From NCBI RefSeq assembly GCF_004005845.1, contig NZ_SADE01000002.1, positions 372,421-436,420 of the forward strand: a stretch of 64,000 bases of DNA. The letters run 5' to 3'. The notes below the pieces were generated by a model. That model was not told the DNA's origin, did not search any database, and was given only the letters and a program-made list of their open reading frames with translations. Made by a program: the position numbers and the translations under genes. This DNA comes from Hwanghaeella grinnelliae. GTDB lineage: Bacteria > Pseudomonadota > Alphaproteobacteria > UBA8366 > Aestuariispiraceae. Each line of letters opens with the position of its first letter. Positions within the stretch are counted from its first letter, which is position 1. Positions 54,601-63,383 of the stretch are shown in pieces.

Positions 54601-54888
54601 CTATGCCGCTAGAAAAGCGAGGCGGTCATCCGCACGCGCCGGATCGATTTCCAGGATTTCCGCCTCAACGATCCCTTCGGCGACGAAGGGGTCGGCCTGG
54701 ACGCGGGCTTCTATTTCTTCCCGGCTCTCTCCCATTGCCAGCAGGCCGCCGCCCAAATTGGGTTTCAGGCTTCCGACCATGGCGAAAACACCGTCGTCGA
54801 AGCCCTGTTTGATCCAGGCCTTGTGGGCTTCCATGAAGTCGCCGGCAATCGCCTTGTTGGCGCCGAATTTGAGCAGAATGACGAACAT
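54601..54888 (-). CDS. YciI-family protein
   Basis: A 95-residue protein with the YciI ferredoxin-like fold: MFVILLKFG at the start, AHKAWIKQGFDDGVFAMVGSL in the middle, where the conserved His is thought to be active, and ADPFVAEGIVEAEILEID near the end. The fold is known; most members have no assigned reaction. It lies 18 bases upstream of tag and 10 bases downstream of the TetR gene, so the three are probably one transcript under TetR control. Confidence 0.88.
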   Translation of the reverse strand: MFVILLKFGANKAIAGDFMEAHKAWIKQGFDDGVFAMVGSLKPNLGGGLLAMGESREEIEARVQADPFVAEGIVEAEILEIDPARADDRLAFLAA

Positions 54889-54898
54889 TTCAATTTCC

Positions 54899-55501
54899 TC
54901 AATGTTGTGTCGGACCTGGTGCGGGCCTGTCGGTTCCCTCGATCACCGAGGCCAGCCAGTCATGCATTGCTTGAACTTCACGGCGGACGAAGTCTTCGTC
55001 GCCGAAGGCGGTCGAGAGTGTCGCAACGCCCTGACTGCGGGCCAGGACATGCATCGCCAGTGCGTCTGCGTCCTCCACCCGGCCCAAGGCGTCGAACTGA
55101 CGGCGCAGCCAAAGGCGGAACAGCGTGAAGACCCGGCAAGCGCCCGGTTGGGACGGATGGCCCAGTTTCGACAACTCGGTGGTCATGGTGCCGACCGGGC
55201 AGCCGAACCGCATGATGTCCGCCTTGTTGACGATAAGGATGTCGATGAAGCTGCGGATATGGTCGGCGGGGGTGTCGCCCGCCGCCTGCCACGTGTCCAA
55301 CATCGTTTCCGTCTTGGTCAGGCGGGCGTCTATCACCGCGTCCAGAATCTGATCCTTGGTCTTGAAGTGGTAATAGAAATTGCCGCGGGAGATTTTCACC
55401 GTCCCCGCGATATCGGCAAAAGAGGTGTGGTCGAACCCCTGATGATAGAACAGCAGGTCCGCCGCTTCGACGATCTGATCGCGTGTGGCCTTTCCGCTCA
55501 C
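54899..55501 (-). CDS. TetR-family transcriptional regulator
   Basis: About 200 residues from a GTG at 55501 with GGAAAGGGA six bases upstream; the longer frame begins with a TTG at 55531. The N-terminal helix-turn-helix shows KATRDQIVEAADLLFYHQGFDHTSFADIAGTVKISRGNFYYHFKTKDQIL, the TetR hallmark. The ligand-binding part is variable; a Cys in MRFGCPVGTM is conserved in related regulators of quinone or electrophile response. Two perfect or near-perfect palindromes lie just upstream, so it probably represses its own operon (with YciI and tag). Confidence 0.92.
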   Translation of the reverse strand: MSGKATRDQIVEAADLLFYHQGFDHTSFADIAGTVKISRGNFYYHFKTKDQILDAVIDARLTKTETMLDTWQAAGDTPADHIRSFIDILIVNKADIMRFGCPVGTMTTELSKLGHPSQPGACRVFTLFRLWLRRQFDALGRVEDADALAMHVLARSQGVATLSTAFGDEDFVRREVQAMHDWLASVIEGTDRPAPGPTQH

Positions 55502-55533
55502 GGCCAATCCCTTTCCGAACCTATGAAACAATT

Positions 55534-55549
55534 TAGGACAATTGTCCTA
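55534..55549. promoter_or_regulatory. TetR operator, palindrome 1
   Basis: TAGGACAATTGTCCTA is a perfect 16-bp palindrome, 33-48 bases upstream of the TetR start. Its size and position are typical for TetR operators. A second copy lies 26 bases further. Confidence 0.8.
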
Positions 55550-55559
55550 TTTCCGTGTT

Positions 55560-55575
55560 TAGGACAACTGTCCTA
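55560..55575. promoter_or_regulatory. TetR operator, palindrome 2
   Basis: TAGGACAACTGTCCTA differs from the first copy at one central base. The centre-to-centre distance of 26 bases is between two and three helical turns (about 2.5), so two dimers could bind on opposite faces. It also lies upstream of the forward tyrA gene (about 135 bases). Confidence 0.78.
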
Positions 55576-55710
55576 GAGCGTCAAGAGCGCCCACATCGGA
55601 GGAGGGAACGCGGCGAGGGACGCGGAAGGGAACGCCCGGTATCGACGGAGCCGCGTGCAGGGCCTATAAGCCCGTCTGGTCAAAAACACGGAAAAACAAG
55701 GATCAGGGTC

Positions 55711-56469
55711 ATGCGTGCATCGGTGGGACTTATCGGCGTGGGGGCATTCGGCGAGTTCATGCTGCCCTATCTGCTGCCCCATTGCCGGATCGGCGCCTAT
55801 GACCCGGTGCGCGACCTGGAGCCTTTGAGCGAACGCTGGGCCGTCGTCCCCGAATCCCTGGAAGAGGTCGCCGCCAAGGATATCGTCATTCTGGCCATGC
55901 CGGTGCAACGCATGGCCGATGTCTGCCGCCAGATTTCCCCCTACCTGAAACCCGGCGCGGTGGTGCTGGACGTTTGTTCGGTCAAGGAAGAGCCGATAAC
56001 GGCCATGCTGGAAAATCTGCCGGACCATGTGGACATTGTCGGCACGCATCCGCTGTTCGGGCCGCAGACCGGCGCCAACGGCATCACCGGGCTGCGGATT
56101 GCGCTATGCAATGTGCGCGGCGACCGGCTGGACTGCGTCGAAGCGTTTCTGTCGAAGGAATTGCGGCTTAAGACCATCATCACGACGGCGGAGGAACACG
56201 ACCGGCAGCTTGCCTATGTGCAGGGCCTGACCCATTTGATGTCCAAGATCGTCGTGGAAATGGACATGCCGGTGCTGGACCATACGACCGAGACCTTCGA
56301 CATCATGATGAAGATGGTCGAATCGGTCCGCTACGATTCCGAGGAGCTTTTCCGGGCGATCGAAAACCGCAACCGGTTCGTCGGCGAGACGCGCGAGAAG
56401 TTCTTCGACGCGGCCCGCACCATCGAGGAACGCCTGGCCCGGCCGGGCCCGAAAACGGATTCCGACTGA
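55711..56469 (+). CDS. tyrA: Prephenate/arogenate dehydrogenase family protein
   Basis: 252 residues from the ATG at 55711, with AAGGATCAGGG upstream; the earlier part of the frame is over the operators. The N-terminal NAD(P) fold has VGLIGVGAFGEFMLP, and DIVILAMPVQRMADVCRQI and LDVCSVKEEPITAMLE follow. The motif GTHPLFGPQTG contains the substrate-binding His. The C-terminal part is shorter than in most TyrA enzymes and lacks an ACT domain. It oxidises prephenate or arogenate to a tyrosine precursor. moeB follows after 12 bases. Confidence 0.85.
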   Translation: MRASVGLIGVGAFGEFMLPYLLPHCRIGAYDPVRDLEPLSERWAVVPESLEEVAAKDIVILAMPVQRMADVCRQISPYLKPGAVVLDVCSVKEEPITAMLENLPDHVDIVGTHPLFGPQTGANGITGLRIALCNVRGDRLDCVEAFLSKELRLKTIITTAEEHDRQLAYVQGLTHLMSKIVVEMDMPVLDHTTETFDIMMKMVESVRYDSEELFRAIENRNRFVGETREKFFDAARTIEERLARPGPKTDSD

Positions 56470-56481
56470 ACCAGCAGGGAC

Positions 56482-57273
56482 ATGGAACCGATGGACGACC
56501 TGTCTGACGCCGATCTGGAGCGTTACGCCCGCCACGTCATCCTGGACGAGATCGGCGAGGACGGGCAGGTCGCCCTGCTTCAATCCAAGGTCTGCATCGT
56601 CGGCGCCGGCGGTTTGGGCAGCCCGGTGCTGATGTATCTGGCCGCTGCCGGGATCGGGCGGATCGGTCTGGTGGATTTCGACACCGTCGACCGCACCAAC
56701 CTGCAACGGCAGATCGCCCATACGGAAGACAGCGTGGGCACGTCCAAGGTGGAAAGCGCGGTTGCGCGCGCCCGCGCGCTGAACCCGACCATCGCCATCG
56801 AGGCGCTTGAGACGAAGCTGGACGCGGAAAACATTCAATCGGTGATCGCGCCCTATGACCTTGTCGTCGACGGCACCGACAATTATGCGATCCGCATCCT
56901 GTTGAACGATGCCTGTTTTTTCGCGAAGAAGCCGCTGGTCAGCGCATCGGTCGTGCGGTTCGAGGGACAATTATCCACCTTCCGCGCCTATGAAGGCGGG
57001 GCCTGTTATCGCTGCGTCTTTCCCGAAGCACCGGCGGAAGGGGTCGTCGCGCGCTGCGACACCGCCGGAATCCTGGGGCCCGTCGCCGGGGTGATGGGAA
57101 CCTTGCAGGCGACCGAAGTGATCAAGCAGATCCTGGGCCTGGGCACCGGCATGGTCGGACGGTTGATGCTTTACGACGCGCTCGACAACGACATGCGGAT
57201 GATCAAGACGCCGAAGAATCCGGCCTGCCCGCTGTGCGGGGACAAGCCGGTTATTCTGCGGCCGGGGGGTTAA
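56482..57273 (+). CDS. moeB: Molybdopterin/thiamine biosynthesis adenylyltransferase (MoeB/ThiF)
   Basis: A 263-residue E1-like enzyme. The nucleotide-binding motif is CIVGAGGLGSPVLMYLAAAGIG, the substrate Arg block is TNLQRQI, DLVVDGTDNYAIR contains the Mg-binding Asp, and the zinc ligands are CYRC (residues near 176) and CPLC (near the C-terminus). It adenylates the C-terminal Gly of MoaD or ThiS. The start may be the ATG at 56482 or at 56491. The gene is convergent with the MATE gene; the stops overlap. Confidence 0.93.
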   Translation: MEPMDDLSDADLERYARHVILDEIGEDGQVALLQSKVCIVGAGGLGSPVLMYLAAAGIGRIGLVDFDTVDRTNLQRQIAHTEDSVGTSKVESAVARARALNPTIAIEALETKLDAENIQSVIAPYDLVVDGTDNYAIRILLNDACFFAKKPLVSASVVRFEGQLSTFRAYEGGACYRCVFPEAPAEGVVARCDTAGILGPVAGVMGTLQATEVIKQILGLGTGMVGRLMLYDALDNDMRMIKTPKNPACPLCGDKPVILRPGG

Positions 57274-58654
57274 CGATCGCCGCACGGCTGAGGCGGATTT
57301 CCTTCCGGTTCAGCATCATCCAGCGGATGCCCAGAATCGCGCAGGAAACGACCGAGCCGATCAACATCGCTTCGAACAATCCGACGACGCCGCGCCCCAT
57401 ATGGATCGCCAGGGCATAGCCCAGCGGAATCTGCACCACGAAATAGGCCGCGAAATTAAGCACGGTCGGCGTCCAGGGATCGGCGGCCGCGCGGATCGCG
57501 TGGGAAAGGACGATCTGGGTACCGTCGCAGATGACGACATAGCCGACGATCACGACACAGGCCGTCAGCATCGCCACCAGCGTGGGCTCGTTCGTGTAGG
57601 TCAGCGCCACCCATTCCGGTTCCATCACCAGAACGGCGGTGAAGACCGTCATGAAAGCAAAGGTCACCCCCACGCCGACCCAGCCCGCCAATTCGCGGTC
57701 GGGCAGGTCGCGCCGGCCATGGGCGATGCCGACCCGGACCGAGGTCGCGTTTGCCAAGCCCAGCGCGACCATGAAAACCAGTGCGGTCAGGTTCATGCCC
57801 ATGCCGAAAGTGGCCGATGAATTAACGCCCAGCCAACCGGCATAGATATGCATCACGCCGAAACCCAGGCTTTCGAACCCGTGGGAAAGGCCGGTCGCAT
57901 AGCCGTATCGGCGTTGGTTCGCGAATTGCCGCCACCAGCCGAAACCGAGCGGCTTGCGGATGCCGAAGGTTTGATGGTCTTTCAGGAACCAGCAATAAAG
58001 GACAAGGAAAAGCGCCATGCTTGTCCGGGCGATGGACGTCGCGAGCGCAGCCCCTTCCGCGCCCATTTCCGGAATCGGCCCGATACCGAACACGAAGAGC
58101 GGATTGAGGACGAGATTCATCACGTTCGCGAAACCGATTGCGAACAGGACCGGCAAGGGACGCCGGAGAGATTCCAGGAAGAAGGCGCTGGTCACATAGA
58201 TCAGCGTCGGCGCGAGGCTGAGGCTCATCATGAAGGTGACGCCCGCCGCGCCTTTTGCCAGACCCGGGTTTTGGCCGGTGACCAGGAAGAAATCCTCTAC
58301 CGGCAGCAGCAATAGCGTCAATCCAAGGCCGCAGAGCAGGGCCCAGGGCAGGGACCGCCGCCAGATCGCGCCGCATTCCTTGTATTGGCCTTCCCCGAAA
58401 GCGTGGGACACCGTCACCATGGTGCCCATCATCAGGCCGATGCCGATCACCATCAGAATGACGAAGGGCGAGGAGCCCAGGGAGTAGAAAGCCGTCTGAT
58501 CCGCGCCGGCCCGGCCGAGATAGGCGAGGTCCACCGTCATCAGGACAAGGATACCCGCGCGCGACCCGATAACGGGCATTGCCAGTCGTATCAACTCACC
58601 CAAATGACGTTTCAACCGGCTTGTCAGCCAGTCCTGATCACCCGCAGTTTGCAT
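57251..58654 (-). CDS. MATE-family efflux transporter
   Basis: A 467-residue inner-membrane protein with twelve helices in two six-helix halves, typical of MATE exporters. Visible blocks are LIRLAMPVIGSRAGILVLMTVDLAYLGR at the start, MMGTMVTVSHAFGEGQ, NVMNLVLNPLFVFG, GLANATSVRVGIAHGR and a second-half NFAAYFVVQIPLGYALA. It uses Na+ or H+ to export drugs or metabolites; the substrate is unknown. Its stop overlaps the moeB end. Confidence 0.93.
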   Translation of the reverse strand: MQTAGDQDWLTSRLKRHLGELIRLAMPVIGSRAGILVLMTVDLAYLGRAGADQTAFYSLGSSPFVILMVIGIGLMMGTMVTVSHAFGEGQYKECGAIWRRSLPWALLCGLGLTLLLLPVEDFFLVTGQNPGLAKGAAGVTFMMSLSLAPTLIYVTSAFFLESLRRPLPVLFAIGFANVMNLVLNPLFVFGIGPIPEMGAEGAALATSIARTSMALFLVLYCWFLKDHQTFGIRKPLGFGWWRQFANQRRYGYATGLSHGFESLGFGVMHIYAGWLGVNSSATFGMGMNLTALVFMVALGLANATSVRVGIAHGRRDLPDRELAGWVGVGVTFAFMTVFTAVLVMEPEWVALTYTNEPTLVAMLTACVVIVGYVVICDGTQIVLSHAIRAAADPWTPTVLNFAAYFVVQIPLGYALAIHMGRGVVGLFEAMLIGSVVSCAILGIRWMMLNRKEIRLSRAAIVNPPAAE

Positions 58655-58820
58655 TTTTTTATATGTTCCAAAAAAACCGCGCTATTTGCCAACGCTTACA
58701 GACCCTTGATCGCATTCACCGGGTTCGTTCGCAAGCGATAGTCGCAACCTTTTTCACTTATATATCAGCCATTCACCATCATAATACGCATGGACCAAAT
58801 TCTTGGACGACAATCGTCGT

Positions 58821-59459
58821 CTACTTCACCGCCGCGAACAGCGCGCTGGACGCAATGCCGTCGAACATGAACTGCACGGCGAGGGCGGCCAGCAAGACGC
58901 CAACAACGCGAGAGATCACGTTAAGCCCCGTGACGCCGAGCAGTTTCTGGATCCAGGAAGCCACCATCAGCAAGACGAAGGCGAGGGCGAGATTGGCGCA
59001 CAGGGCGCCGATCACGATCGCCTTTCTGGTCCAGTCATCGCCCGCATCCGCCATCAATAGCACGGCCGCGCCCATGGCGGCGGGACCGGCGATCAGCGGT
59101 GTCGCAAGGGGGAAGACCGACAGGTCCGTCTTGTGCCGTGCTTCTTCGGTTTCATCGTCGGTCGTCGAGGTCCCGCCACTGGATTTGGCGAAGACCATGT
59201 TGATCGCCACCAGCAGAAGCAGGATGCCGCCCGCGGTCCGCAAGGCCGGCAGGCCGATCCCCAATTGCGACAGGGCCGCATTGCCGCCGAAGGCGAAAAG
59301 CAGCAGCAGGCCGGACCCGATCGCCACGCCCTTGGCCGCCATGGCCCGGGCATTGCCGGGTGTATGTCCCGCGGTCAGCCCGGCATACATCGCCGCCACG
59401 TCGACCGGCCCGATGGTCGCGAAAAAAGTCGTGAAGGCGACGAAGGCGAGGGGGTCCAA
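58821..59459 (-). CDS. MarC-family membrane protein
   Basis: A 212-residue protein with six membrane helices and the UPF0056/MarC pattern: FVAFTTFFATIGPVDVAAMYAGLT near the start, LRTAGGILLLLVAINMVFA, SVFPLATPLIAGPAAMGAAVLL and GLNVISRVVGVLLAALAVQFM. The start is a TTG at 59459, since an upstream in-frame stop excludes earlier codons; GAAGCGGA lies a short way upstream. The family is unrelated in function to antibiotic resistance despite its name; its role is unknown. Confidence 0.9.
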   Translation of the reverse strand: MDPLAFVAFTTFFATIGPVDVAAMYAGLTAGHTPGNARAMAAKGVAIGSGLLLLFAFGGNAALSQLGIGLPALRTAGGILLLLVAINMVFAKSSGGTSTTDDETEEARHKTDLSVFPLATPLIAGPAAMGAAVLLMADAGDDWTRKAIVIGALCANLALAFVLLMVASWIQKLLGVTGLNVISRVVGVLLAALAVQFMFDGIASSALFAAVK

Positions 59460-59497
59460 AAAATCGATCCGCTTCTATCTTGTTGGACGGTTCGCCA

Positions 59498-60481
59498 TCA
59501 GAACATCGTATCGATGACGCGGTCGCGCGGATTGTGACCGTCGGCAAACGTCCGGATATTGATGATGACTTTTTCACCCATGGCAATCCGGCCTTCGATG
59601 GTGGCCGAGCCCATATGCGGCAGAAGCACGGCATTGCGCAGCTTCAGCAGTTTCGGGTTCACCGCCGGTTCGTGTTCATAGACATCCAACCCGCAACCGG
59701 CGATCTGTTCCTGGGTCAGCGCCTCTATCAAGGCGCTTTCGTCGATCACTTCGCCACGGCTGGTATTGACCACATAGACATGTGATTTCATCAGCTGCAG
59801 GCGACGGCGATTCAACAGGTGATAGGTGGCCGGCGTGTGCGGACAATTGATCGAGATAATGTCCATATGGGCGATCATCTGATCCAGGCTGGACCAATAG
59901 GTCGCCTCCAGTTCCTGCTCCACATCTTCATAGACGCGGTTCCGGTTGTGATAGTGAATCGACAGACCGAAGCCGCGGGCGCGCCGCGCCACCGCCTGGC
60001 CGATCCGGCCCATGCCGATGATGCCCAGGCGCTTGCCCCAAATCCGGTGGCCGAGCATGCCGGTCGGGCTCCAACCCGTCCATTCGCCGGACCGGACGCG
60101 TTGTTCCCCTTCGGTCAACCGGCGCGGCACGGCCAGGATCAGCGCCATGGTCATGTCGGCGGTGTCCTCGGTCAGGACATCGGGCGTGTTCGTGACGATG
60201 ATGTCGCGCTTCTTGCAGGCCTGGAAATCGATATGGTCGACACCGGTGCCGAAGGACGCGATCAGTTTCAACTGATCGCCGGCCGCGTCAATCACCTCGC
60301 GGTCGATCCGGTCCGTCACGGTCGGCACCAGGACATCGGCTTCCTTGACCGCGGCAATCAACTCCTCGCGGCTCATGGCTTCGTCGTCCAGATTCAGCCG
60401 ACAGTCGAACAGTTCCATCATCCGCGTTTCGATGATGTCGGGCAATTTTCGGGTCACGATGACGCGTGGTCTCTGGTTCAT
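59498..60481 (-). CDS. D-isomer-specific 2-hydroxyacid dehydrogenase
   Basis: About 327 residues from the ATG at 60481. The NAD-binding motif is GIIGMGRIGQAVARRARGFG, the substrate Arg is in VNTSRGEVIDESALIEAL, the Glu in GLDVYEHEP and the catalytic His in LLPHMGSAT. The first part has ASFGTGVDHIDFQACKKRDIIVTNTPDVLTEDTADMTM. It most resembles glyoxylate/hydroxypyruvate reductases, but the exact substrate is uncertain. It is divergent from the SH3 protein gene. Confidence 0.92.
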   Translation of the reverse strand: MNQRPRVIVTRKLPDIIETRMMELFDCRLNLDDEAMSREELIAAVKEADVLVPTVTDRIDREVIDAAGDQLKLIASFGTGVDHIDFQACKKRDIIVTNTPDVLTEDTADMTMALILAVPRRLTEGEQRVRSGEWTGWSPTGMLGHRIWGKRLGIIGMGRIGQAVARRARGFGLSIHYHNRNRVYEDVEQELEATYWSSLDQMIAHMDIISINCPHTPATYHLLNRRRLQLMKSHVYVVNTSRGEVIDESALIEALTQEQIAGCGLDVYEHEPAVNPKLLKLRNAVLLPHMGSATIEGRIAMGEKVIINIRTFADGHNPRDRVIDTMF

Positions 60482-60690
60482 CCCGCACTCACACATTAAG
60501 CGTTATTGTTCAATAAGGGTCTGCACCGGGTGCGATATGGTTCTGTCATACCGCGCGGCACGTGGTTTTGCACAAACTTTTGGCATTCTCTTTAGGCTTT
60601 CGGGAAAACTCTTCAGGTATCCCTTGCCGCGAGAAGGCGACGCAGGGTATCCGATTCCATGACGTCACAAAAATCAATGGATCGAGAAAC

Positions 60691-61185
60691 ATGAAAGCAA
60701 AACTGCTTTTATCCTGTCTCGTCGTGGCTGGCGTCGTTGCAACGGCACCCGGTCATGCGCAGTCGGCTTCCAGCGGCCAACCGATTCCCCGCTTCGTCAC
60801 GCTGAACGCCGACGAGGTCAACATGCGGAGCGGACCCGGCGTCCGCTATCCGGTCGAATGGGTCTATCAGCGGCGCTACATGCCGCTTGAGGTCATTGCA
60901 GAACACGACACCTGGCGGAAGGTCCGCGACGTGGAAGGCACCGAGGGGTGGATCCACCGCGCCATGCTGTCCAGCCGCCGCGGCGTCGTCGTCGAAGCCG
61001 AGGAAATCATCATGCGGCGCGAACCGGATGACGGCTCACCGGTCCTCGCCCGCCTGGGCAGCGGCATGGTCGCCGTGGTGGAAAAATGCGACAGCGCCTG
61101 GTGCGAGGTCCGCACCGCAGGCTTCGAAGGCTGGATCACCCGCAAGAATGTCTGGGGCCTCTATGACAGCGAAGTGCTGAACTAG
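60691..61185 (+). CDS. Exported bacterial SH3-domain protein
   Basis: 164 residues from the ATG at 60691. A signal peptide (KLLLSCLVVAGVVATAPGHAQ) precedes two SH3-like domains: NADEVNMRSGPGVRYPVEWVYQRRYMPLEVIAEHDTWRKVRDVEGTEGWIHRAML and EAEEIIMRREPDDGSPVLARLGSGMVAVVEKCDSAWCEVRTAGFEGWITRKNVWG. These domains may bind peptidoglycan in the periplasm. It is common in Alphaproteobacteria next to the 2-hydroxyacid dehydrogenase. A terminator follows. Confidence 0.9.
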   Translation: MKAKLLLSCLVVAGVVATAPGHAQSASSGQPIPRFVTLNADEVNMRSGPGVRYPVEWVYQRRYMPLEVIAEHDTWRKVRDVEGTEGWIHRAMLSSRRGVVVEAEEIIMRREPDDGSPVLARLGSGMVAVVEKCDSAWCEVRTAGFEGWITRKNVWGLYDSEVLN

Positions 61186-61215
61186 AACGCGGTCCCCTTC
61201 TGCGAAACGGAAAAG

Positions 61216-61250
61216 AAAAAGGCCGGCCGGATATTCCGCGCCGGCCTTTC
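61216..61250. terminator. Terminator after the SH3 protein gene
   Basis: AAAGGCCGG (61218-61226) pairs with CCGGCCTTT (61241-61249), with A- and T-rich flanks on each side. It may serve both the SH3 gene (+) and the DUF3501 gene (-). Confidence 0.88.
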
Positions 61251-61268
61251 GTTTGAAGCCCGTGACGC

Positions 61269-61874
61269 CTAAGCCAAATCGCCCGCCAGCGCAGCGCGCG
61301 TGGCTTCCGGCATGATCGTCATATGGGCGTATTCCGGGTGGGTGAAGCCGATGATGACCTGGATGCCTTCGGTCTTGAAGGCTTCGGCCTCGTCATCGCT
61401 CATCGGAAAATGGATGAACTGGACGCTGCTGGCCTTACCGGCGGCGTTGGTGCGGTCGACATCCTCTTCCGGCCGGCCCTTCACCTCATGCTCGCCGAAT
61501 TTCAGGAACATGGTTTCCTCGACTCCGCCCAGGCGACCGAGGAAATTGGCGCGGCGGATCGGGTCGTCGATTTCGAACATCACGGTCGCGACCAGTTCGC
61601 GGCCTTTCGGGATCAGCGGGTTATAGGCCGCCAATTCGTCCTTCAGCTGTTCGTCCCCGCCCTTTTCGATATAAAGCATCTCATGCACCTGGTGGAGCAT
61701 GGTCTCGTAATTTTCGAAATAGGCCGTCGCGACCGGGCCGATATCCATCCGGCGCGCTTTCTTCACCGGCATCATCGCCGTGCGGCGTTCCTTCCGGACC
61801 TTCGTATACGCGTCGATCGGCATGATGTCGGCCGCGGTGATTTCCGTTTTGATCGGCATCGCAATCATCTCCAA
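61269..61874 (-). CDS. DUF3501 family protein
   Basis: A 201-residue soluble protein of the DUF3501 family, with KVRKERRTAMMPVKKARRMDIGPVATAYFENYETMLHQVHEMLYIEKGGDEQLKDELAAYNPLIPKG, VATVMFEIDDPIRRANFLGRLGGVEETMFLKFGEHEVKG and IIGFTHPEYAHM. No catalytic motif is recognised. Members occur beside rubrerythrin and heterodisulfide reductase-like genes, as here; the three are on one strand with 15 bases between this gene and the Fe-S protein gene. The exact start may be the second Met (MPIKTE). Confidence 0.9.
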   Translation of the reverse strand: MEMIAMPIKTEITAADIMPIDAYTKVRKERRTAMMPVKKARRMDIGPVATAYFENYETMLHQVHEMLYIEKGGDEQLKDELAAYNPLIPKGRELVATVMFEIDDPIRRANFLGRLGGVEETMFLKFGEHEVKGRPEEDVDRTNAAGKASSVQFIHFPMSDDEAEAFKTEGIQVIIGFTHPEYAHMTIMPEATRAALAGDLA

Positions 61875-61889
61875 ACCTCACAATTCCTT

Positions 61890-63251
61890 CTAGAAGCTCA
61901 GCCCATAAGCACGGGCGAACAGCACCACGGGGTGCGGCACCGTTTCCGGCAGCGGGTTGTCGCTGCCGGTCGCCTCCATGCCCTGGGCGATATGCAGGCC
62001 CGCCAGCGGGCATTCGCTGGCCACGTATTTCGCCTGACCCTTGTTCAAGGCCTGCCGGAAGACCGGCTTGCCGACCTTCATGCCGACCTCGAAGAATTCC
62101 TTCTTGATGCCCCAGGACCCGCCATGGCCGGAACAGCGTTCGACCACGTGCAGCTTGGTATCGGGCACCAGTTTCATCAATTCGGCGGCTTTCTGACCCA
62201 TATTCTGCGCCCGCGCATGACAGGCGATATGGACCGAGACATCGCCGTCCAGCGGCTTCAAGCCCTCGGCCAGGCCTTCCTTCTTGGAAATATCGACGAT
62301 GTATTCGCTGATATCGAAGGTCGACCCGCTGAGCAGTTTTACGTCTTCGTCATCGGGTGAGATCAGCGGCCATTCGAATTTCAGCATCAGGGTGCAGCTC
62401 GGCACCAGCGAGATCACGTGATAGCCTTTTTCGATATAGGGCTTCAGCGTCTTGGCGATGTTCTTCGCCTTGGTTTCCACGCGGGCCAGATCGCCCTGTT
62501 CCATCTGCGGCATGCCGCAGCATTCGGGATAGACGACTTCCGCCTCGACACCGTTATGGGCCAGGATCGCCAGGGCGGCGGTACCGATTTCCGGGTTGTT
62601 GTAATTGCCGTAACAGGTGGCGTAGATCACCGCCTTGCGGCCATGCGCGGGGGCGGATGCGTTGACGGCGGGCGGGTTTTCCGCCGCCTGCTTTTCGAAC
62701 GTCTTGCCGGCGAATTTCGGCAAGGCGGCATCCTTATGGACACCGGCCACGCCTTGCATCACACCGCGGGTCAGGCCGTTCTTGCGGTCGGTCGCCCAAT
62801 TGGCCAGGCCGGACAAGCTGGACCCCAGCTTGCCGTTGCGGTCGGTTTCGGTGAGTTGCGCTTCCATGCCACCGCCGATTTCGCCCTTTTTCTTTTCTAC
62901 GGCGCGGTAGCGCAGCATCAGATGGGGGAAATCCAGGTTGAATTCGTGCGGCGGTACATAGGGGCACTTGGTCATGAAGCACATGTCGCAGAGCGTGCAG
63001 GCATCCACGACCGGCTTGAAATCCTTGGATGAGACGGTGTCGAGTTCACCGCTTTCCGAATCGTCGATCAGATCGAACAGACGCGGAAAACTGTCGCACA
63101 GATTAAAGCAGCGCCGGCATCCATGGCAGATGTCGAACACCCGTCGAAGCTCATCATCCAGCTTCGCTTCGTCGTAGAATTCGGGGTTGTTCCAATCGAT
63201 CGGATGCCGTGTGGGGGCATCCAAACTGCCTTCCCGGCTACCTTCAGCCAT
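61890..63251 (-). CDS. Heterodisulfide reductase-like iron-sulfur protein
   Basis: A 453-residue protein with two [4Fe-4S] ferredoxin-type clusters: CHGCRRCFNLCDSFP (about residues 39-53) and CTLCDMCFMTKCP (about 86-98). Two CCG-type (Cys-rich) domains follow: ATCYGNYNNPEIG with PECCGMPQ, and HIACHARAQNMGQ with ERCSGHGGSWG. This arrangement resembles GlpC/HdrB-like subunits. It probably passes electrons between a donor and an unknown acceptor in the cytosol. Neighbouring rubrerythrin and DUF3501 form a conserved set. Confidence 0.88.
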   Translation of the reverse strand: MAEGSREGSLDAPTRHPIDWNNPEFYDEAKLDDELRRVFDICHGCRRCFNLCDSFPRLFDLIDDSESGELDTVSSKDFKPVVDACTLCDMCFMTKCPYVPPHEFNLDFPHLMLRYRAVEKKKGEIGGGMEAQLTETDRNGKLGSSLSGLANWATDRKNGLTRGVMQGVAGVHKDAALPKFAGKTFEKQAAENPPAVNASAPAHGRKAVIYATCYGNYNNPEIGTAALAILAHNGVEAEVVYPECCGMPQMEQGDLARVETKAKNIAKTLKPYIEKGYHVISLVPSCTLMLKFEWPLISPDDEDVKLLSGSTFDISEYIVDISKKEGLAEGLKPLDGDVSVHIACHARAQNMGQKAAELMKLVPDTKLHVVERCSGHGGSWGIKKEFFEVGMKVGKPVFRQALNKGQAKYVASECPLAGLHIAQGMEATGSDNPLPETVPHPVVLFARAYGLSF

Positions 63252-63383
63252 CGCGCACGCCTCATATCTTCTTTGGTTATCGAGACCGTGCCCGTCCGCC
63301 GCCCCGTCGCGTGGGCGCGAACGGTCACTGAACGGAAGATCACCGGCGGCGCCGTCCCGCGCCGCCGGTCACCCTGCTAGTAT

